Source of the DNA: Meghimatium bilineatum
Lineage: Eukaryota > Mollusca > Gastropoda > Stylommatophora > Philomycidae
Assembly: GCA_034231615.1 (NCBI GenBank)
Contig: CM067315.1
Location: 13,629,713 to 13,693,712 of the forward strand
Reading direction: 5' to 3'
Length of the DNA stretch: 64,000 nt
Made by a program: the position numbers and the translations under genes. This document shows positions 21,812-32,617 of the stretch, one piece after another. A model generated the notes under the pieces. That model saw only the letters and a list, made by a program, of their open reading frames with translations, was not told where the DNA came from and did not search any database. Position 1 is the first letter of the stretch, and the number at the start of each line of letters is the position of its first letter.

Positions 21812-22214
21812 CTAAGAAACAAAGGTCAGAAATATTGTATTAAGACCTAGAAAAATACTAATACAATAAAGCACTCTAAAAGGTGTGCAGCCATACAGTT
21901 TAGAAAGAAAGATGATTCTATACAGTACTTGAACCAGGTTCGCTCAGCTGACACCTATTCACCTGGCAACTTGAACTCAACCTGTTTTCCTAATTCTACC
22001 AATCTGCATCCCTAAGAATGATAAAGTATTAGTCAAGACTTACAATGTATATATTCTCAAGTTACTATGAATATTGATACACTAACAACAACATACACTG
22101 CACATGTGTGTATATTCTTTGAGGACCACAAATATTTCACACTAGTATGCAGAATTAAGCAGCACTACTACAAGGACCATTAGACCTACTAGCAAATGTA
22201 TGTATCCTAACTCA

Positions 22215-22445
22215 AATTCTTCTTATTCTTCTGCGTTGTGTCAGGGTTTACAGCATTGCTGCGATATCTACGCCTTTCGGCCTGACACATCCGACTTCAG
22301 CATGGCTTTGGGTCACTGACCCTATATAGGATGGGACAGCCAACTCCATCCCAAAACCTCCTTAGTCACCTTTTATGACATGCATGGAAGGTAAACAGTG
22401 TTGCTATTCTTTGCTCCCCTTTCGGGCCCCGGCAACAGACGGGCG
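22215..22445 (-). mobile_element. SINE-like family I copy
   Basis: Reverse copy from ttcttattcttctgcgttgt to ttcgggccccggcaacagac; the attctcaaactcctgcag part is deleted. Confidence 0.75.
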
Positions 22446-22736
22446 AGCTGCTAACTCAAATGAATCATTAAAACCTCAATGGCTCCTAATTATATTATTC
22501 TACATATTGTAGGAAGGCATCTATTCTCAATTCCTCCAAAAATGTGTGCTGCCAGATCCAAAAATGAAGCAAAGAATAGTGGTACTTCTACTTGCCATGC
22601 ATGTCATAAGAGGTGACAAAGCTTTAGGAGGGAGGTTGGTTGTCACATCCTGTAACCTAGAAGCCATGCCGAAGTTGGATGTGTCAGACCAAAAGCTGCC
22701 ATGATACAACATATTACATTCTCCGGACTATATGGT

Positions 22737-22795
22737 GTTGGTTGGTTGGTTGCTGATCCAGCGGTCTATGGGCTCATGCCCTTTGACCCAACTAT
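22737..22795 (-). mobile_element. LINE family A 3'-terminal snippet
   Basis: gttggttggttgctgatcca, then catgccctttgacccaac: the last about 55 bases of LINE A as at 4259-4310. Solo 3' end. Confidence 0.7.
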
Positions 22796-22849
22796 ATACT
22801 GTTAAGCTGCAAGAATTTGAGAACAAACACAGAAGAACTCCTTGCTACA

Positions 22850-23000
22850 GAATTTTTATATGGCATACATTTTATTGCCCCATAGCTTCACTTGCAGATC
22901 TGTCTCTTGTGGCCAGGTTTTAATTCTCGAGTATTACTCGTCTGCAGAATGTGTTATGGAGTTCCGGGACCCCCTTCACATGGATATTAGAGTTTGGACA
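22850..23000 (-). mobile_element. LINE C-terminal remnant
   Basis: Minus strand reads CPNSNIHVKGVPELHNTFCR, resembling the Cys/His C-terminal knuckle of RNase H LINEs. Decayed. Confidence 0.35.
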
Positions 23001-23019
23001 ACCTATGTTGTCTTCTTCC

Positions 23020-23172
23020 TCTTCAGCGTTCATTCTCAAACTCCCACTGGATATCTCTTGTAGCAGGACAATGGTCCTATTAGATTTCCAGAAGATTGTA
23101 GTCCAGAGAATGGAAATGTGTTGTGTCGTCGTTTTATTTGCGCTAATGGCCCGACACATCTGTCTTCAGCAG
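23020..23172 (-). mobile_element. SINE-like family II copy
   Basis: Reverse copy: ttcttcctcttcagcgttca, tctcttgtagcaggacaatg, gcgctaatggcccgacacat. Confidence 0.7.
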
Positions 23173-23229
23173 AAACCTATGTTGTGTGGAGATGTACTTG
23201 TAGTCTATGGTATCCTGTGTGGAGTCTGA

Positions 23230-23470
23230 AGATGATAGTTTGCTGTGATTTCAGCTTTAGGATGGGATCTTGTGAAAAGTTTCTGCCTGTTTTCAGAATT
23301 CATGTATGTTTGTATTTATTTTTGATGAGAACTTTTGCTTCCTTCAATAATACTCTATAATAGAATTATTCCTTTTTGTACCTACTTTTGCCCAGTCTTT
23401 CAGCTGTCTCATTCTCTGCTATTCCACAGTGTGCAGGTATTCACAGCAGTACCACGTTCCTGTTTTAAAA
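23230..23470 (-). mobile_element. LINE RNase H remnant
   Basis: Minus strand gives CEYLHTVEYQRMRQLKDWAK, a decayed GIPGNE.AD..AK block, and downstream residues typical of the same LINEs. Frame broken. Confidence 0.4.
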
Positions 23471-23599
23471 ATGCTGAGCCTGACTAAATGTAGAGTTCTT
23501 AACTTTTCTAAACATGACATTTTCTAAACATGACATTTTATGGTATTCCGCTTCTTGGAGATGGGCTTAAAAGTCCATTTGCAATATAAATGTATCACC

Positions 23600-23748
23600 A
23601 CCAAAGCTGGTTGTGTCTGGCCATTGCTGCAAATAACACAATGCATCTCCATTTTCTGGACATATTCTGCTGGAAATCTAGTAGGACTATTGATCCTGCT
23701 ACAAGAGAGATCCGCTGGGAGTTTGAGAACTAATGCTTAAAAGAAAAA
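23600..23748 (+). mobile_element. SINE-like family II copy
   Basis: ctggttgtgtctggccattg, aatctagtaggactattgat, tacaagagagatccgctggg, shared tail. Inverted relative to the copy at 23020-23172. Confidence 0.7.
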
Positions 23749-23801
23749 TATAAATGTTTGAAATGTTTAGCAAAGTACTTCAATATTACATGAATTATTA
23801 C

Positions 23802-23941
23802 CATTCCTTGAGGCTGTCCCATCATGCCATGTGGCTGTGCTATCATGCCTGGCTGTCTTATCCCTTGGATACCCATAATCCCTTGTTGCTGAACAATGGC
23901 CCCTGGGTACATTGGCTGACTTTGTGGCATGTAAACACCTC
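23802..23941 (-). CDS. SMAP: SMAP exon, Met/Gln/Gly/Pro-rich
   Basis: A 140-base exon (acceptor TGTGCAG, donor ATG then gtaata). It takes one base from the preceding exon to give GGVYMPQSQPMYPG and then repeats of IMGIQG, GMIAQPHGMMGQPQGM. The Met/Gln/Pro-rich composition with GxMxPQ-like turns is typical of the SMAP C-terminal half. It is compatible with direct joining to either 42923 or 34863, because both end in phase 1. It ends in phase 0. Confidence 0.9.
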
Positions 23942-24124
23942 CTGCACAGACATCACAGAAAGAAATCTAATAATAATAATAAAACCATTGGACAGATAAA
24001 CAAATTAACATACTGAAATCGGATGTGCCAGGTTGAAATGATCACAGCCAAGCTGTAAACCACACCATATTATATTTCCCTCTGGACAACATCCTCCTAA
24101 CTAGCAGGAATAAATGCAGAAGGA

Positions 24125-24242
24125 AGATATTACAAACAAATAAAAGCCAACCCAGCAGTGGACACATAAATAAGAGCCAATCCAACCATGGACACAAATA
24201 AGAGCCAATCCAACTGTCGACACACAAATAAGAACCAACCCA
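24125..24242. repeat. Short degenerate tandem repeat, 4 units
   Basis: About 29-base unit with core aaataagagccaatccaac, four decaying copies. Intronic to SMAP. Confidence 0.75.
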
Positions 24243-24473
24243 ATTTTGAAATTCAAACTACCGGTATAATAGATTCTACACCAACAATGAAATATGCTAC
24301 ACATGAGCACAACTTATATCCATTATATAAGCTATACCAAAATTGGGCATAAGCAATCCACAAGAAGTACAGGAACTTATACTGCCTACTAATGGCTACT
24401 GCGTTGAGAGTCGAATTTTGGATGCTGTGGGCATTGTAGACGGGGAGAAAGTCCTTGTCTTTGAGGACATAGA

Positions 24474-24668
24474 AAACCTAGTCTAACATGGCTCATATAG
24501 CAAACCTAGTCTAACACGGCTCATATAGCAAACCTAGTCTAACACGGCTCATATAGCAAACCTAGTCTAACACGGCTCATATAGCAAACCTAGTCTAACA
24601 CGGCTCATATAGCAAACCTAGTCTAACACGGCTCATATAGCAAACCTAGTCTAACACGGCTCATACAG
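24474..24668. repeat. 28-bp minisatellite, 7 units
   Basis: Seven 28-base units starting aaacctagtctaacacggct. The first unit has acatgg instead of acacgg. No spacers, so not CRISPR-like. Confidence 0.95.
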
Positions 24669-24968
24669 AGATATGGGTTCAGTACCAAAGGGGACAGAGG
24701 GGAATGATATCTTTCTTACATGAGATTTGTTTGCCTACTGCTAAACTCCTCACTACTAAACACTTGTTCAGTAGTGATGGTGTAATTCCTTGACCTTCCC
24801 AGAGCATGAACACTGGTACCTTACTTCCTGGTGGCTGAGCGAATCACAAGAATAATTTTAATTTCAAACAACAAATAACGAGTGGACATGAAACCCGGGT
24901 CTGCTGGCGGTCAGTGGGCAAATGATTTAACATTACATTACAATGATTCCCCATCCATCTAGATTACT

Positions 24969-25053
24969 ATCATCTTACTCTACACCCTCCCATAGTGATC
25001 TGAACAACACCTATCATCTTACTCTACACCCTCCCATAGCGATCTGAACAACA
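24969..25053. repeat. 44-bp direct duplication
   Basis: tcatcttactctacaccctc with its flank occurs twice in tandem, with one base difference (atagtg/atagcg). Confidence 0.85.
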
Positions 25054-25284
25054 TGGCAATCCCTTTTCTTTCCTACATCATAACACTTCTTGTGAAGATA
25101 TTTTCTGAAGGTGTATCATCAGAGAACATGGCCAATCTACCTACAATATCTATAACTGTACACATATTCTGTTGGTTACATTGGGTAAATACTTTGGGGT
25201 GATTGTATTTAGATGCATAGAATTCTGAGAATGTTACTTAGGCAAGTTCTGCAACATGATAATAATTAACTATTTCTTGTATTC

Positions 25285-25402
25285 TCCAATATCTGGTACC
25301 ACAAAGCTCTCATGTCCAACATCTGGTACCACACAGCTCTCATGTCCAACATCTTGTACCACACAGCTTTCATGTCCAACATCTGGTACCACACAGCTCT
25401 TA
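25285..25402. repeat. 30-bp minisatellite, 4 units
   Basis: Units with core catctggtaccacacagctc; the third has cttgtacc. Produces a short artefactual ORF of SCPTSGTTQL repeats. Confidence 0.9.
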
Positions 25403-25429
25403 TGTATTATTATTTGTATGATTGTCGTA

Positions 25430-25700
25430 CTTATTCTTCTTATGCTTTCGTTCTCAAACTCATGCAGATTAGCAGAATGAAGCCCAGAGAAAGGAATGTT
25501 TTATGTTATGATTTACAACTTGCTGCAATATCTGCACCTTTCAGCCTAACACATCTGACTTGAGCATGGTCAATGGGTCACCTTGACCCTCTATGAGATG
25601 GGAACAAACTCCATCCACAAACCTGGTTAGTAGCCTCTTACAACATGCCTGGCAGATAACAGTGTAAATATTCTTTGCTTCCCTTTCATAAACCAGCCAT
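25430..25700 (-). mobile_element. SINE-like family I copy, diverged
   Basis: Reverse copy: ttctcaaactcatgcagatt, atatctgcacctttcagcct, tcttacaacatgcctggcag. Confidence 0.65.
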
Positions 25701-26196
25701 ACAAGGACAGCCACGTACTTAGATAATGTAATCTACTTACACAATACAAATTTAAACAGGCATGAATAAAATACAAATAGCTCAGATGCAGGGTTTAAGT
25801 ATAAAATATATAAATATGCCCAAAAATGCAAATGAGAAAAAAAAACCAAATGACAATATATATAAAATGCAATATGCCAGCCAAATACATGGGAGGATTT
25901 AAATAATTTTGTTCAAACATTTAACTAAGACAGACTGATTAAAAAAGTTTTGATAATTAAGCGATTTGTGAGCAGGTACCTCTTGACACAAGATGAGGAT
26001 GAAATTATACCTTTAGCTGTGAGAAAATAGCTAGAGACAGCCCATACCCTTTCTGACAAAAGCACAAGTCCTCCTCAGTTGAGTAACCGAGGCAACAACT
26101 AGACATGTATAAGGCTTTTTTGCATTAAAAGCAGGGTTGTGTAAGGGGAGTTTATGGATGCATGTTTTGTCCTTGAAGGGAGGTATTCTAGGGCAG

Positions 26197-26271
26197 AAGT
26201 ATTCCAGGATCGCCAAGTATTCCAGTATTGTCAAGTATTCCAGTATTGTCAAGTATTCCAGGATCATCAAG
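26197..26271. repeat. 18-bp minisatellite, 4 units
   Basis: Unit aagtattccagtattgtc, first and fourth units with aggatc. Period divisible by 3 gives a short ORF on minus (ILEYLTILEY). Confidence 0.9.
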
Positions 26272-26369
26272 TCTTCATCACTAATCCACAGCCTTTATAC
26301 ATCACAGTGGAAGAAAGATATGGATATTGACTCGTAACCAGACCCCATACATCAACTTCATAGGCAACT

Positions 26370-26600
26370 ACAGACCATCATCTTTCGACTTAGAACTAGC
26401 CACTGCAGGCTACAGAGTCACCTGTACGTGATCAGAGTGGCCCACACACATGAATGTCCATGCAGTACAGGCATACAAAACTCTGAACAATGCAAACACT
26501 TTGGGGCAGCTGCTCTGACCTGGAGAAGACTGGGAGCTTTGTCCTGGCGACTGGCCTGAAGATCTAAAGAGACCAAAAGATCCTGAATGCAAAAGATGTC
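26370..26600 (+). mobile_element. LINE family C C-terminal fragment
   Basis: Reads IIFRLRTSHCRLQSHLYVI, then AHTHECPCSTGIQNSEQCK and AAALTWRRLGALSWRLA, matching the 8785-9190 element on the opposite strand. An internal deletion relative to that copy removes the stretch between the Cys motif and AAALTW. Confidence 0.7.
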
Positions 26601-26689
26601 TTCATCATTCATTGGAACAATTTGACAGAAGACAGAAGTAAGACATCGAGACAAGACATTACCAGTAAAAATGATGATTTTTTAATAGG

Positions 26690-26990
26690 TCAGAGGTTGT
26701 CAGTCTACCCAAGTTATAATTCTACATCTCAGAACAGGACACAACCGACTCCGCAGTCACATGTATACAAAGTTCAAGATTGGCAACACGGCCATGTGTA
26801 GATGTGGACAGGCAGCACAGAGTGCCAAACATATACTTCAAGAGTGTTCTGAGCATGAAACGCTGAGGCAGACATATTGGCCAGAGGAAACAACACTGGA
26901 ATCAAAGCTCTATGGGACACTGTATGAACTACAAAAGACAGTGAGTTTTATTAAGGAGACAGAATTACAGACATGTTTCAAGTGAACGAA
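26690..26990 (+). mobile_element. LINE C-terminal fragment
   Basis: Frame 26761-26985 reads MYTKFKIGNTAMCRCGQAAQ, then SAKHILQECSEHETLRQTYW, then KLYGTLYELQKTVSFIKETE. This is the intact C-terminus of an RNase H LINE with its CxC...H..C knuckle, ending at a stop before an agaagaag-rich tail. Confidence 0.75.
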
Positions 26991-27245
26991 AGAAGAAGAA
27001 AAAAAGTCAGTCTACCACCCCCTCCACAACTTTTATGAGTTGTCCCCTAGAACATGCAGAGAAAGAAGACAGTTGCTCTATTCCTTGCATCCTGAACTAG
27101 AAGTCTAGGCCTGCATTGCCAAAGTGGTGAAAGAGTTGTGATTCAATCTTGCTGGAAGCATTGGCAATAGGACAAGATAGAGGAGTTGTGATGAAGACTT
27201 ATGCTCTACATGGAGATAAAATATGTATAGATAGATAGAACTGTA

Positions 27246-27520
27246 TACGCCCATGTGTTGCCAGGGCCCGAAATGGGAGCAAAGAATAGCAACACTGTTT
27301 ACCTTCCACGCATGTTGTAAAAGGCAACTAAGGAGGTTATGGGATGGAGTTGCCGCTGTCCCATCTAATATAGGGTCAGTGATCCAAAGCCATGCTGAAA
27401 TCGGATGTGTCAGGCCGAAAGGCGCAGATATTGCAGCAATGCTGTAAACCATGACACAACGCATTCCGGACTACATCCTGCTAATCTGCAGGAGTTTGAG
27501 AATGAACGCAGAAGAACTGT
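27246..27520 (+). mobile_element. SINE-like family I copy
   Basis: Well preserved: ccatgtgttgccagggcccg, gcatgttgtaaaaggcaact, gcagcaatgctgtaaaccat, tail gtttgagaatgaacgcagaa. Confidence 0.85.
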
Positions 27521-27575
27521 ATAGATAGATAGAACTGTATAGATAGATAGAACTGTATAGATAGATAGAACTGTC
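27520..27575. repeat. Tandem gaactgtatagatagata units
   Basis: About 18-base unit actgtatagatagatagaac repeated three times at the 3' side of the SINE. An earlier copy is at about 27228-27245, consistent with a target duplication followed by slippage. Confidence 0.8.
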
Positions 27576-27934
27576 AAATATACGTTTGTATTATCTGTTA
27601 AGACAGACAAGAATGACACGGAGCTGCGAGATTTGTCACAAAGAAACACATAATCAAGTAAGATTAGATATAACTTAATAAATCAGACAAATGAAGAAAA
27701 CAGAAGAGCAAATAGTACTCTTGAGATTCCTTACTTGGCTACAGCTTACAACTTACCAATAAGCTCAAGGTAGGGAACTTCTAGCATGTGCACTGAAGGG
27801 CTCTTATAGGGGAACACGCTCTTCATTGGCTACAGACGTGTATTGAAGGGCTCTTATAGAGGAACAGAAGACAAGCTGAAGATAGGAACTACTTCTAGAA
27901 TGTGTGTTGCATTGATCTGAAAGGATGGCATATC

Positions 27935-28805
27935 CTTCACTAGCTACAACAAAGTCAGTATTGCAGGCAGTAAAAGATCCAAAGAACATGAGCATGAATG
28001 AACTTATGGCCTGCTTACTATACCTCAGCAGTACTACCAAAGAAAATACTGCAGTGGATCCCTGGTCAATGTGGCATAGTAAAAAAAGTAAAGTAACCCA
28101 TAGCATTTATAAATGCCGTAGGGGTGTGAAATTTTAGCAATCTCACATTTCAGAGGCTCTGCAAATGAGGGTGGTAGCCATCTCCTCTCCTTCGCAGTCT
28201 TTACTTTCCGGATTAATCCGGTACCAATTTAAGGCTGGGAGCAGTTGCAATCTGAAAAACATTTCTGCCTCAACTGGGGAATGAACCCAGGACCACTCAT
28301 ATGCGAAGCCAGTGCGCTAATCACTGCACTACCTCTAAATACTCCCCACTGTGGCATACTTGGAAATGAAAAAGCTAATCTCCTAGCAAGGAAAGGGGGA
28401 TTACTAGAACAAATAGAAAGTGATAATACTTACTATGAATGTAAGACCATGTTAAAGCAGAATATTAAAAAAGTGGAAGCAGATGCACCCAACTGCAGAA
28501 CCAAATGATCCCTACCATCAAATGTCACGCAAGGAACAAACCACCATCTTCAGACTACGAACTGGCCACAACAGACTGAGAAGTCGCATGTTCCGAAAGC
28601 TGAAGATTGGCAAGACAGACTTGTGCAACTGTGGACTGAGACCAGAGACTGCAGAACACATTCTTCATGCCTGTCAACTCTACCAAGAAGAGAGGTAGAA
28701 AATATGGCCTACCGAGACGGCACTTCTTCCAGAGCTGTGAGGTTCCATGAATGACCTGAATTGCATCACATAATTCATTGAAGCTAATGGCACTGTAACC
28801 TGATA
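27935..28805 (+). mobile_element. LINE family B fragment carrying a nested SINE
   Basis: Reads TKSVLQAVKDPKNMSMNELM up to DPWSMW within RNase H. It is then interrupted by a SINE at 28079-28349 and resumes HCGILGNEKANLLARKGGLL, FRLRTGHNRLRSRMFRKLKI, CNCGLRPETAEHILHACQLY. Less decayed than 10346-11235 but still frame-broken. Confidence 0.8.
28079..28349 (-). mobile_element. tRNA-derived SINE, family T2, with 9-bp target duplication
   Basis: Flanked by exact duplications tgtggcata at 28070-28078 and 28350-28358. Minus-strand A box TAGCGCACTGG and B-box region GGTCCTGGGTTCATTCC, tail TTACTTTACTTTTTTT. Occupies the same LINE codon as the copy at 10433-10694. Confidence 0.85.
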
Positions 28806-28906
28806 TCTGACTGATGAACGATGAAGAAGCAGTTAAGCTGTAAACTACAGCACACTCCATACTCCAGAGTACATTCTGCTAATCTGAGGGAGTATGAGAA
28901 TGAATG

Positions 28907-29293
28907 CAAAAGACGGTTATATTTGGACATATAACCATTAAAAATAGAGGCAGTAAAGTCACAAAAGATGGTTATATTTGGACATTTAACCATTAAAAAT
29001 GTGGGTGGTCAAGTCATAAAAGACGGTTATATTTGGACATATAACCATTAAAACTGTGGGTGGTCAAGTCACAAAAGACGGTTATATTTGGACATATAAC
29101 CATTAAAAATGTGGGTGGTCAAGTCACAAAAGACGGTTATATTTGGACATATAACCATTAAAAATCTGGGTGGTCAAGTCACAAAAGACGGTTATATTTG
29201 GACATATAACCATTAAAAATCTGGGTGGTCAAGTCACAAAAGACGGTTATATTTGGACATATAACCATTAAAAATCTGGGTGGTCAAGTCACA
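28907..29293. repeat. 55-bp hairpin minisatellite, 7 units
   Basis: Units of 55 bases, each with ggttatatttggacatataacc slightly below consensus in unit 2. The ggttatat and atataacc arms form a perfect 8-base stem around ttggac. Followed by cattaaaaat and ggtggtcaagtcac. Intronic to SMAP. Confidence 0.95.
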
Positions 29294-30897
29294 TGCCATG
29301 CAAATAAATAATTAACTCATCAATATTCCTCTGATGTTCTAACGCTTGGCATCCACTGAAAGAAGTATTCTAGCACATACTGGAGCTGAAGATGTCAAGA
29401 ACTTCAGACATGCTGACAACTGTAATATAGATGAAATCTTTTGACTAAAGGAAATTTGGATTCAAGTGCTAACATAAGTTCGCAAAGAATTGAGTGTATG
29501 GATCCCAAATATGTAGAACTATTGAACCACAAACTATAAGTATGACTCTACTTTGCCATTCGCTGAAAGAAATTTAGCATGTATTGGTCTGCGTTGCACA
29601 CTGTTCTATCTAATGTGGAATCCTCAACTTCTAGTCCATTGTAATATTTCAGTTATTTTCCTATTTCAGGTGTATCATAACATACCCAATACATATATAA
29701 AAAGTTAAGAGATTGAGAAAAAGTCTGAAAATTGAAAGAATACATGCATTGTTAAACAGAAATTCTTGTTTCTTGACGGAATATATAAGCAACAATGCTG
29801 AAATCACATGTCAATAAAACATCAAATTATAATATGACAAAACAGCTCACATGTCATTTATGGCACAATCCTAAACACACATGGAAATGATAACACAATG
29901 TCAAACCCACATGTCAATGGCACAAGAATGTAAACTCCCCGTGTCAATGATTACATAACCAAACCCCTCTCCAGTATAGTTCTACATCTTTAGTTATTCA
30001 CCTGGACTGACCCGACTTTGGTTGTCACTTTGAATGTACTTTGTGTTACCAGCCAATGAAAGGCACACAAAAAAGCATCACTCATCTAAAATAATCGCAG
30101 ATCTTCATACATGACTATTACAGAGAGGGATTTGATATAATGAAAAACACACACACCCATGAAACAAAAATTCTAAACCCAAAGTGTCAATGTCTGAATA
30201 TGCTTAAAAGTTGCCATAAAAATCACACCAGAGATATAAAAATAAAACAATGTTCAGATGCTTGAATACAATTTTGCTTAAGAAATTTCTTAAATTTCAG
30301 TTATAGAAAAATTAAATAAAATATAAACAATTGTTTCGTGCGAAGGACTTCAATTCTGAGTCATTATCTTGACACCTGTGCTGCAAAAAATAGTCCACGG
30401 CAAATACATGCTGACAAAAGCGCGCAATGTTAAGACCACAACAAAAATTTGCAAGGCAAATGCTCGTAGATAATTAATCACTGATATTTAATTAATAAAT
30501 GTACTCCTGTTGAAGTTTGAGAATGAGCGCTGAAGATGAAGAATGAACATTTTCAAAGATATCTTCATTGCACACGATAAACATATCACTCAGACAATGA
30601 TTTCTGATGTTTCAATCAATCAAGGTTGTAATACGTCCCCCATTGTATTTGAAGAAGACAACACTTGTGAACTGTTTTCCGTATGTGACTTTATATTGTG
30701 ACGACATTGACAGAAATGTGACTGAAATGTCATATAACAAGCGAGCGGTGCACTCTTTAAAAGGTTTAAGAAGGACGTACCACTTAAAAAAAAATCACAC
30801 ATCAAATGGATGGAAACACCCTACATATGCTATTTTACAGTTTGGTTGATGTGTTTTCATATTTTATATAGCTCAAATAAGACATTTTACAAATATG
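29294..30897. other. SMAP intron, no recognisable gene
   Basis: 1.6 kb AT-rich stretch. Loose repetition of cacatgtcaatg-like words between 29.8 and 30.0 kb, otherwise unique. The 30607-30849 ORF shows no motif. Confidence 0.4.
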
Positions 30898-31000
30898 TTG
30901 CTCATGGTCATGTGTTGTGGGGACCCAATAGGGAAGCAAAGGATAGCAACACTGTTCACTTCCATGTATGTCGTAAGAGGCGACTAAGGAGTTAACGTGG
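30898..31000 (+). mobile_element. SINE-like family I, 5' part
   Basis: catggtcatgtgttgtgggg, gatagcaacactgttcactt, tgtcgtaagaggcgactaag. Truncated before the middle. Confidence 0.65.
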
Positions 31001-31029
31001 TAAAGAATGAACCATCTCACATAAGAGTT

Positions 31030-31235
31030 TGGAGCCCTGAAGGGGAGCAATACCTTCCTGGCATGTTGTATAAGGTGACTAAGGAGGTTATGGTATGGAG
31101 TTGGCTATTACATATAGAGTAAAAGTGATACAGAAATCATTATGAATCGGATGTGCCAGGTCAAAAGGCACAGATATCGCAGCAAAGTTGTAAACCACGA
31201 CACAGCACATTCTGATCTGCAGACATTTGAATAAT
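31030..31235 (+). mobile_element. SINE-like family I, partial
   Basis: gagccctgaaggggagcaat, gcatgttgtataaggtgact, cggatgtgccaggtcaaaag, aatgacgt tail. Diverged and missing the head. Confidence 0.6.
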
Positions 31236-31270
31236 GACGTCAAAGATAGAAAATTTAATAATGTTTTCCG

Positions 31271-31275
<5 letters not shown>

Positions 31276-31307
<32 letters not shown>
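31276..31307. repeat. (TA)n microsatellite
   Basis: About 16 TA dinucleotides. Confidence 0.97.
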
Positions 31308-31308
<1 letters not shown>

Positions 31309-31519
31309 TGTTTGTCTACCTGCCTCCTCTGATGACACCATTGGTAAATTACTGGGAAGACACATACATTGGTGGACAATGAAGAAACCAACATGCGAAT
31401 CCAAGGTTTTCCTTGCAACTGTAGAACATCTGAGATAGCGTGCTTGAAAACCTTCCTTGAACCAACAATTCAGTGGTAGCCTGGCATCATTTTTTTCAAC
31501 AGACTTTCGATGGTGAGCT

Positions 31520-31975
31520 CTCATGTGGTCTACAAAATTTTGCCAGACAAGCGCCTTCCAGGGAGATTGTTCTATGGGGAGTTGTGCGTAGGTGAACATT
31601 CAGGTGGAGGGCAGAAAAGGCGCTTCAAGGATCACCTAAATATCTCTCTCAAGAACCGCAGCATCGATCCTAGCTCCTGGGAGACTACAGCACTTGATAG
31701 CTCAGCCTGGCACGCCCAGATCACTGCTGGCAATCCACAAGCGCAAAAAGTGGAGGGACAAATCCGTAGATTTTCCTACCCCGAACCTTCAGCACTCCTG
31801 CATGCACTGCAGCTTTCTGTGCACAAATCGGACTCATCAGGCATTTATGAACTCACAAACCAAATTAGTTAATTACCAATTTTTAATTATTATATATACA
31901 TTTTTTTTCCCATCGCATTTAATGTTTTTTCATGCCATGTTTATCTTCGCTTGCGAAGGAGGAACATCATCATCA
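31520..31975 (+). mobile_element. LINE family D C-terminus and 3' end
   Basis: Reads DKRLPGRLFYGELCVGEHSG, GQKRRFKDHLNISLKN, SWETTALDSSAWHAQI, then a tail ORF ending near YELTNQIS. The RLPK..FYGEL...KR..G.QKRRFKD block is the usual end of this type of LINE polymerase. The 3' end runs to ggaacatcatcatcac. Related copy at 37380-38520 (minus). Confidence 0.75.
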
Positions 31976-32367
31976 CAAAGTGGTCGAGCAATGTCATCGA
32001 GAACAGGATCACATCGAATTGAAAAGTTTTGGGCAGGCTTTAGATCCAGAGGCATCCAAAGCAAAATACGTTCACCTTAATCGACGTCTGCAGATTTTGA
32101 TCCCAACATATGAGCAGGGCCATTATTGGATTACTTGAGAGGAGTGGCGTACAACATTAATATGGGACTTTATTGAGCTAACATTATTTAGATATAACTT
32201 TTTGACATGTTATTTTGAGATTTCAATAAGCAGATATGTTTAAATATTTTTTATAAATTATCGATTTGATTGTAGTGAATTGAACAATATGTTACGTTTG
32301 ATAACTTATGTAACAATAAGTTAAGTTACATTACAATAATGTTTCCTTGTATTACGACAAGTGTTTT
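31976..32367. other. SMAP intron, no recognisable gene
   Basis: AT-rich stretch. The short ORF around 31932-32138 overlaps the LINE 3' end and carries no motif. Confidence 0.35.
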
Positions 32368-32617
32368 CTATATTCTGTTCACTCTAAAAATGAAGTGGGT
32401 CAGTGCTTCTGATTGGTTGTTGGATGCAGAATACATTAATCGATTGTTAAGTGCCCAATAATACTGTTCTTTAATATTTTAAAAATATTTTGTTTAAATA
32501 TTGTTTTTAAATAATAATGTTCTTACATGTCAACAGCTGTTTAAAAATCACATGTAGTCGAGAGTAATATGGGGGTGTGTTTTAACCCACTTCACTCTTA
32601 AAGTGAACAGAGTATAG
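32368..32617. mobile_element. Probable MITE with 33-bp terminal inverted repeats
   Basis: Terminal segments 32368-32400 and 32585-32617 are reverse complements at 29 of 33 positions (core gtgaacaga, cccacttca). The enclosed 184 bases have no ORF. Size and structure fit a non-autonomous DNA transposon. Superfamily unknown. Confidence 0.6.

Noticed and set aside
27228..27575. Telomere-like or microsatellite-derived regulatory repeat gatagata
   Set aside because: A short slippage repeat around a SINE target site; nothing suggests regulation.
24474..29293. CRISPR-like regular repeats (24474-24668, 28907-29293)
   Set aside because: Units are contiguous with no unique spacers, there are no cas genes, and the DNA is eukaryotic.
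31276..31307. TATA-rich promoter at the TA repeat
   Set aside because: A simple microsatellite inside repeat debris, with no gene start nearby.
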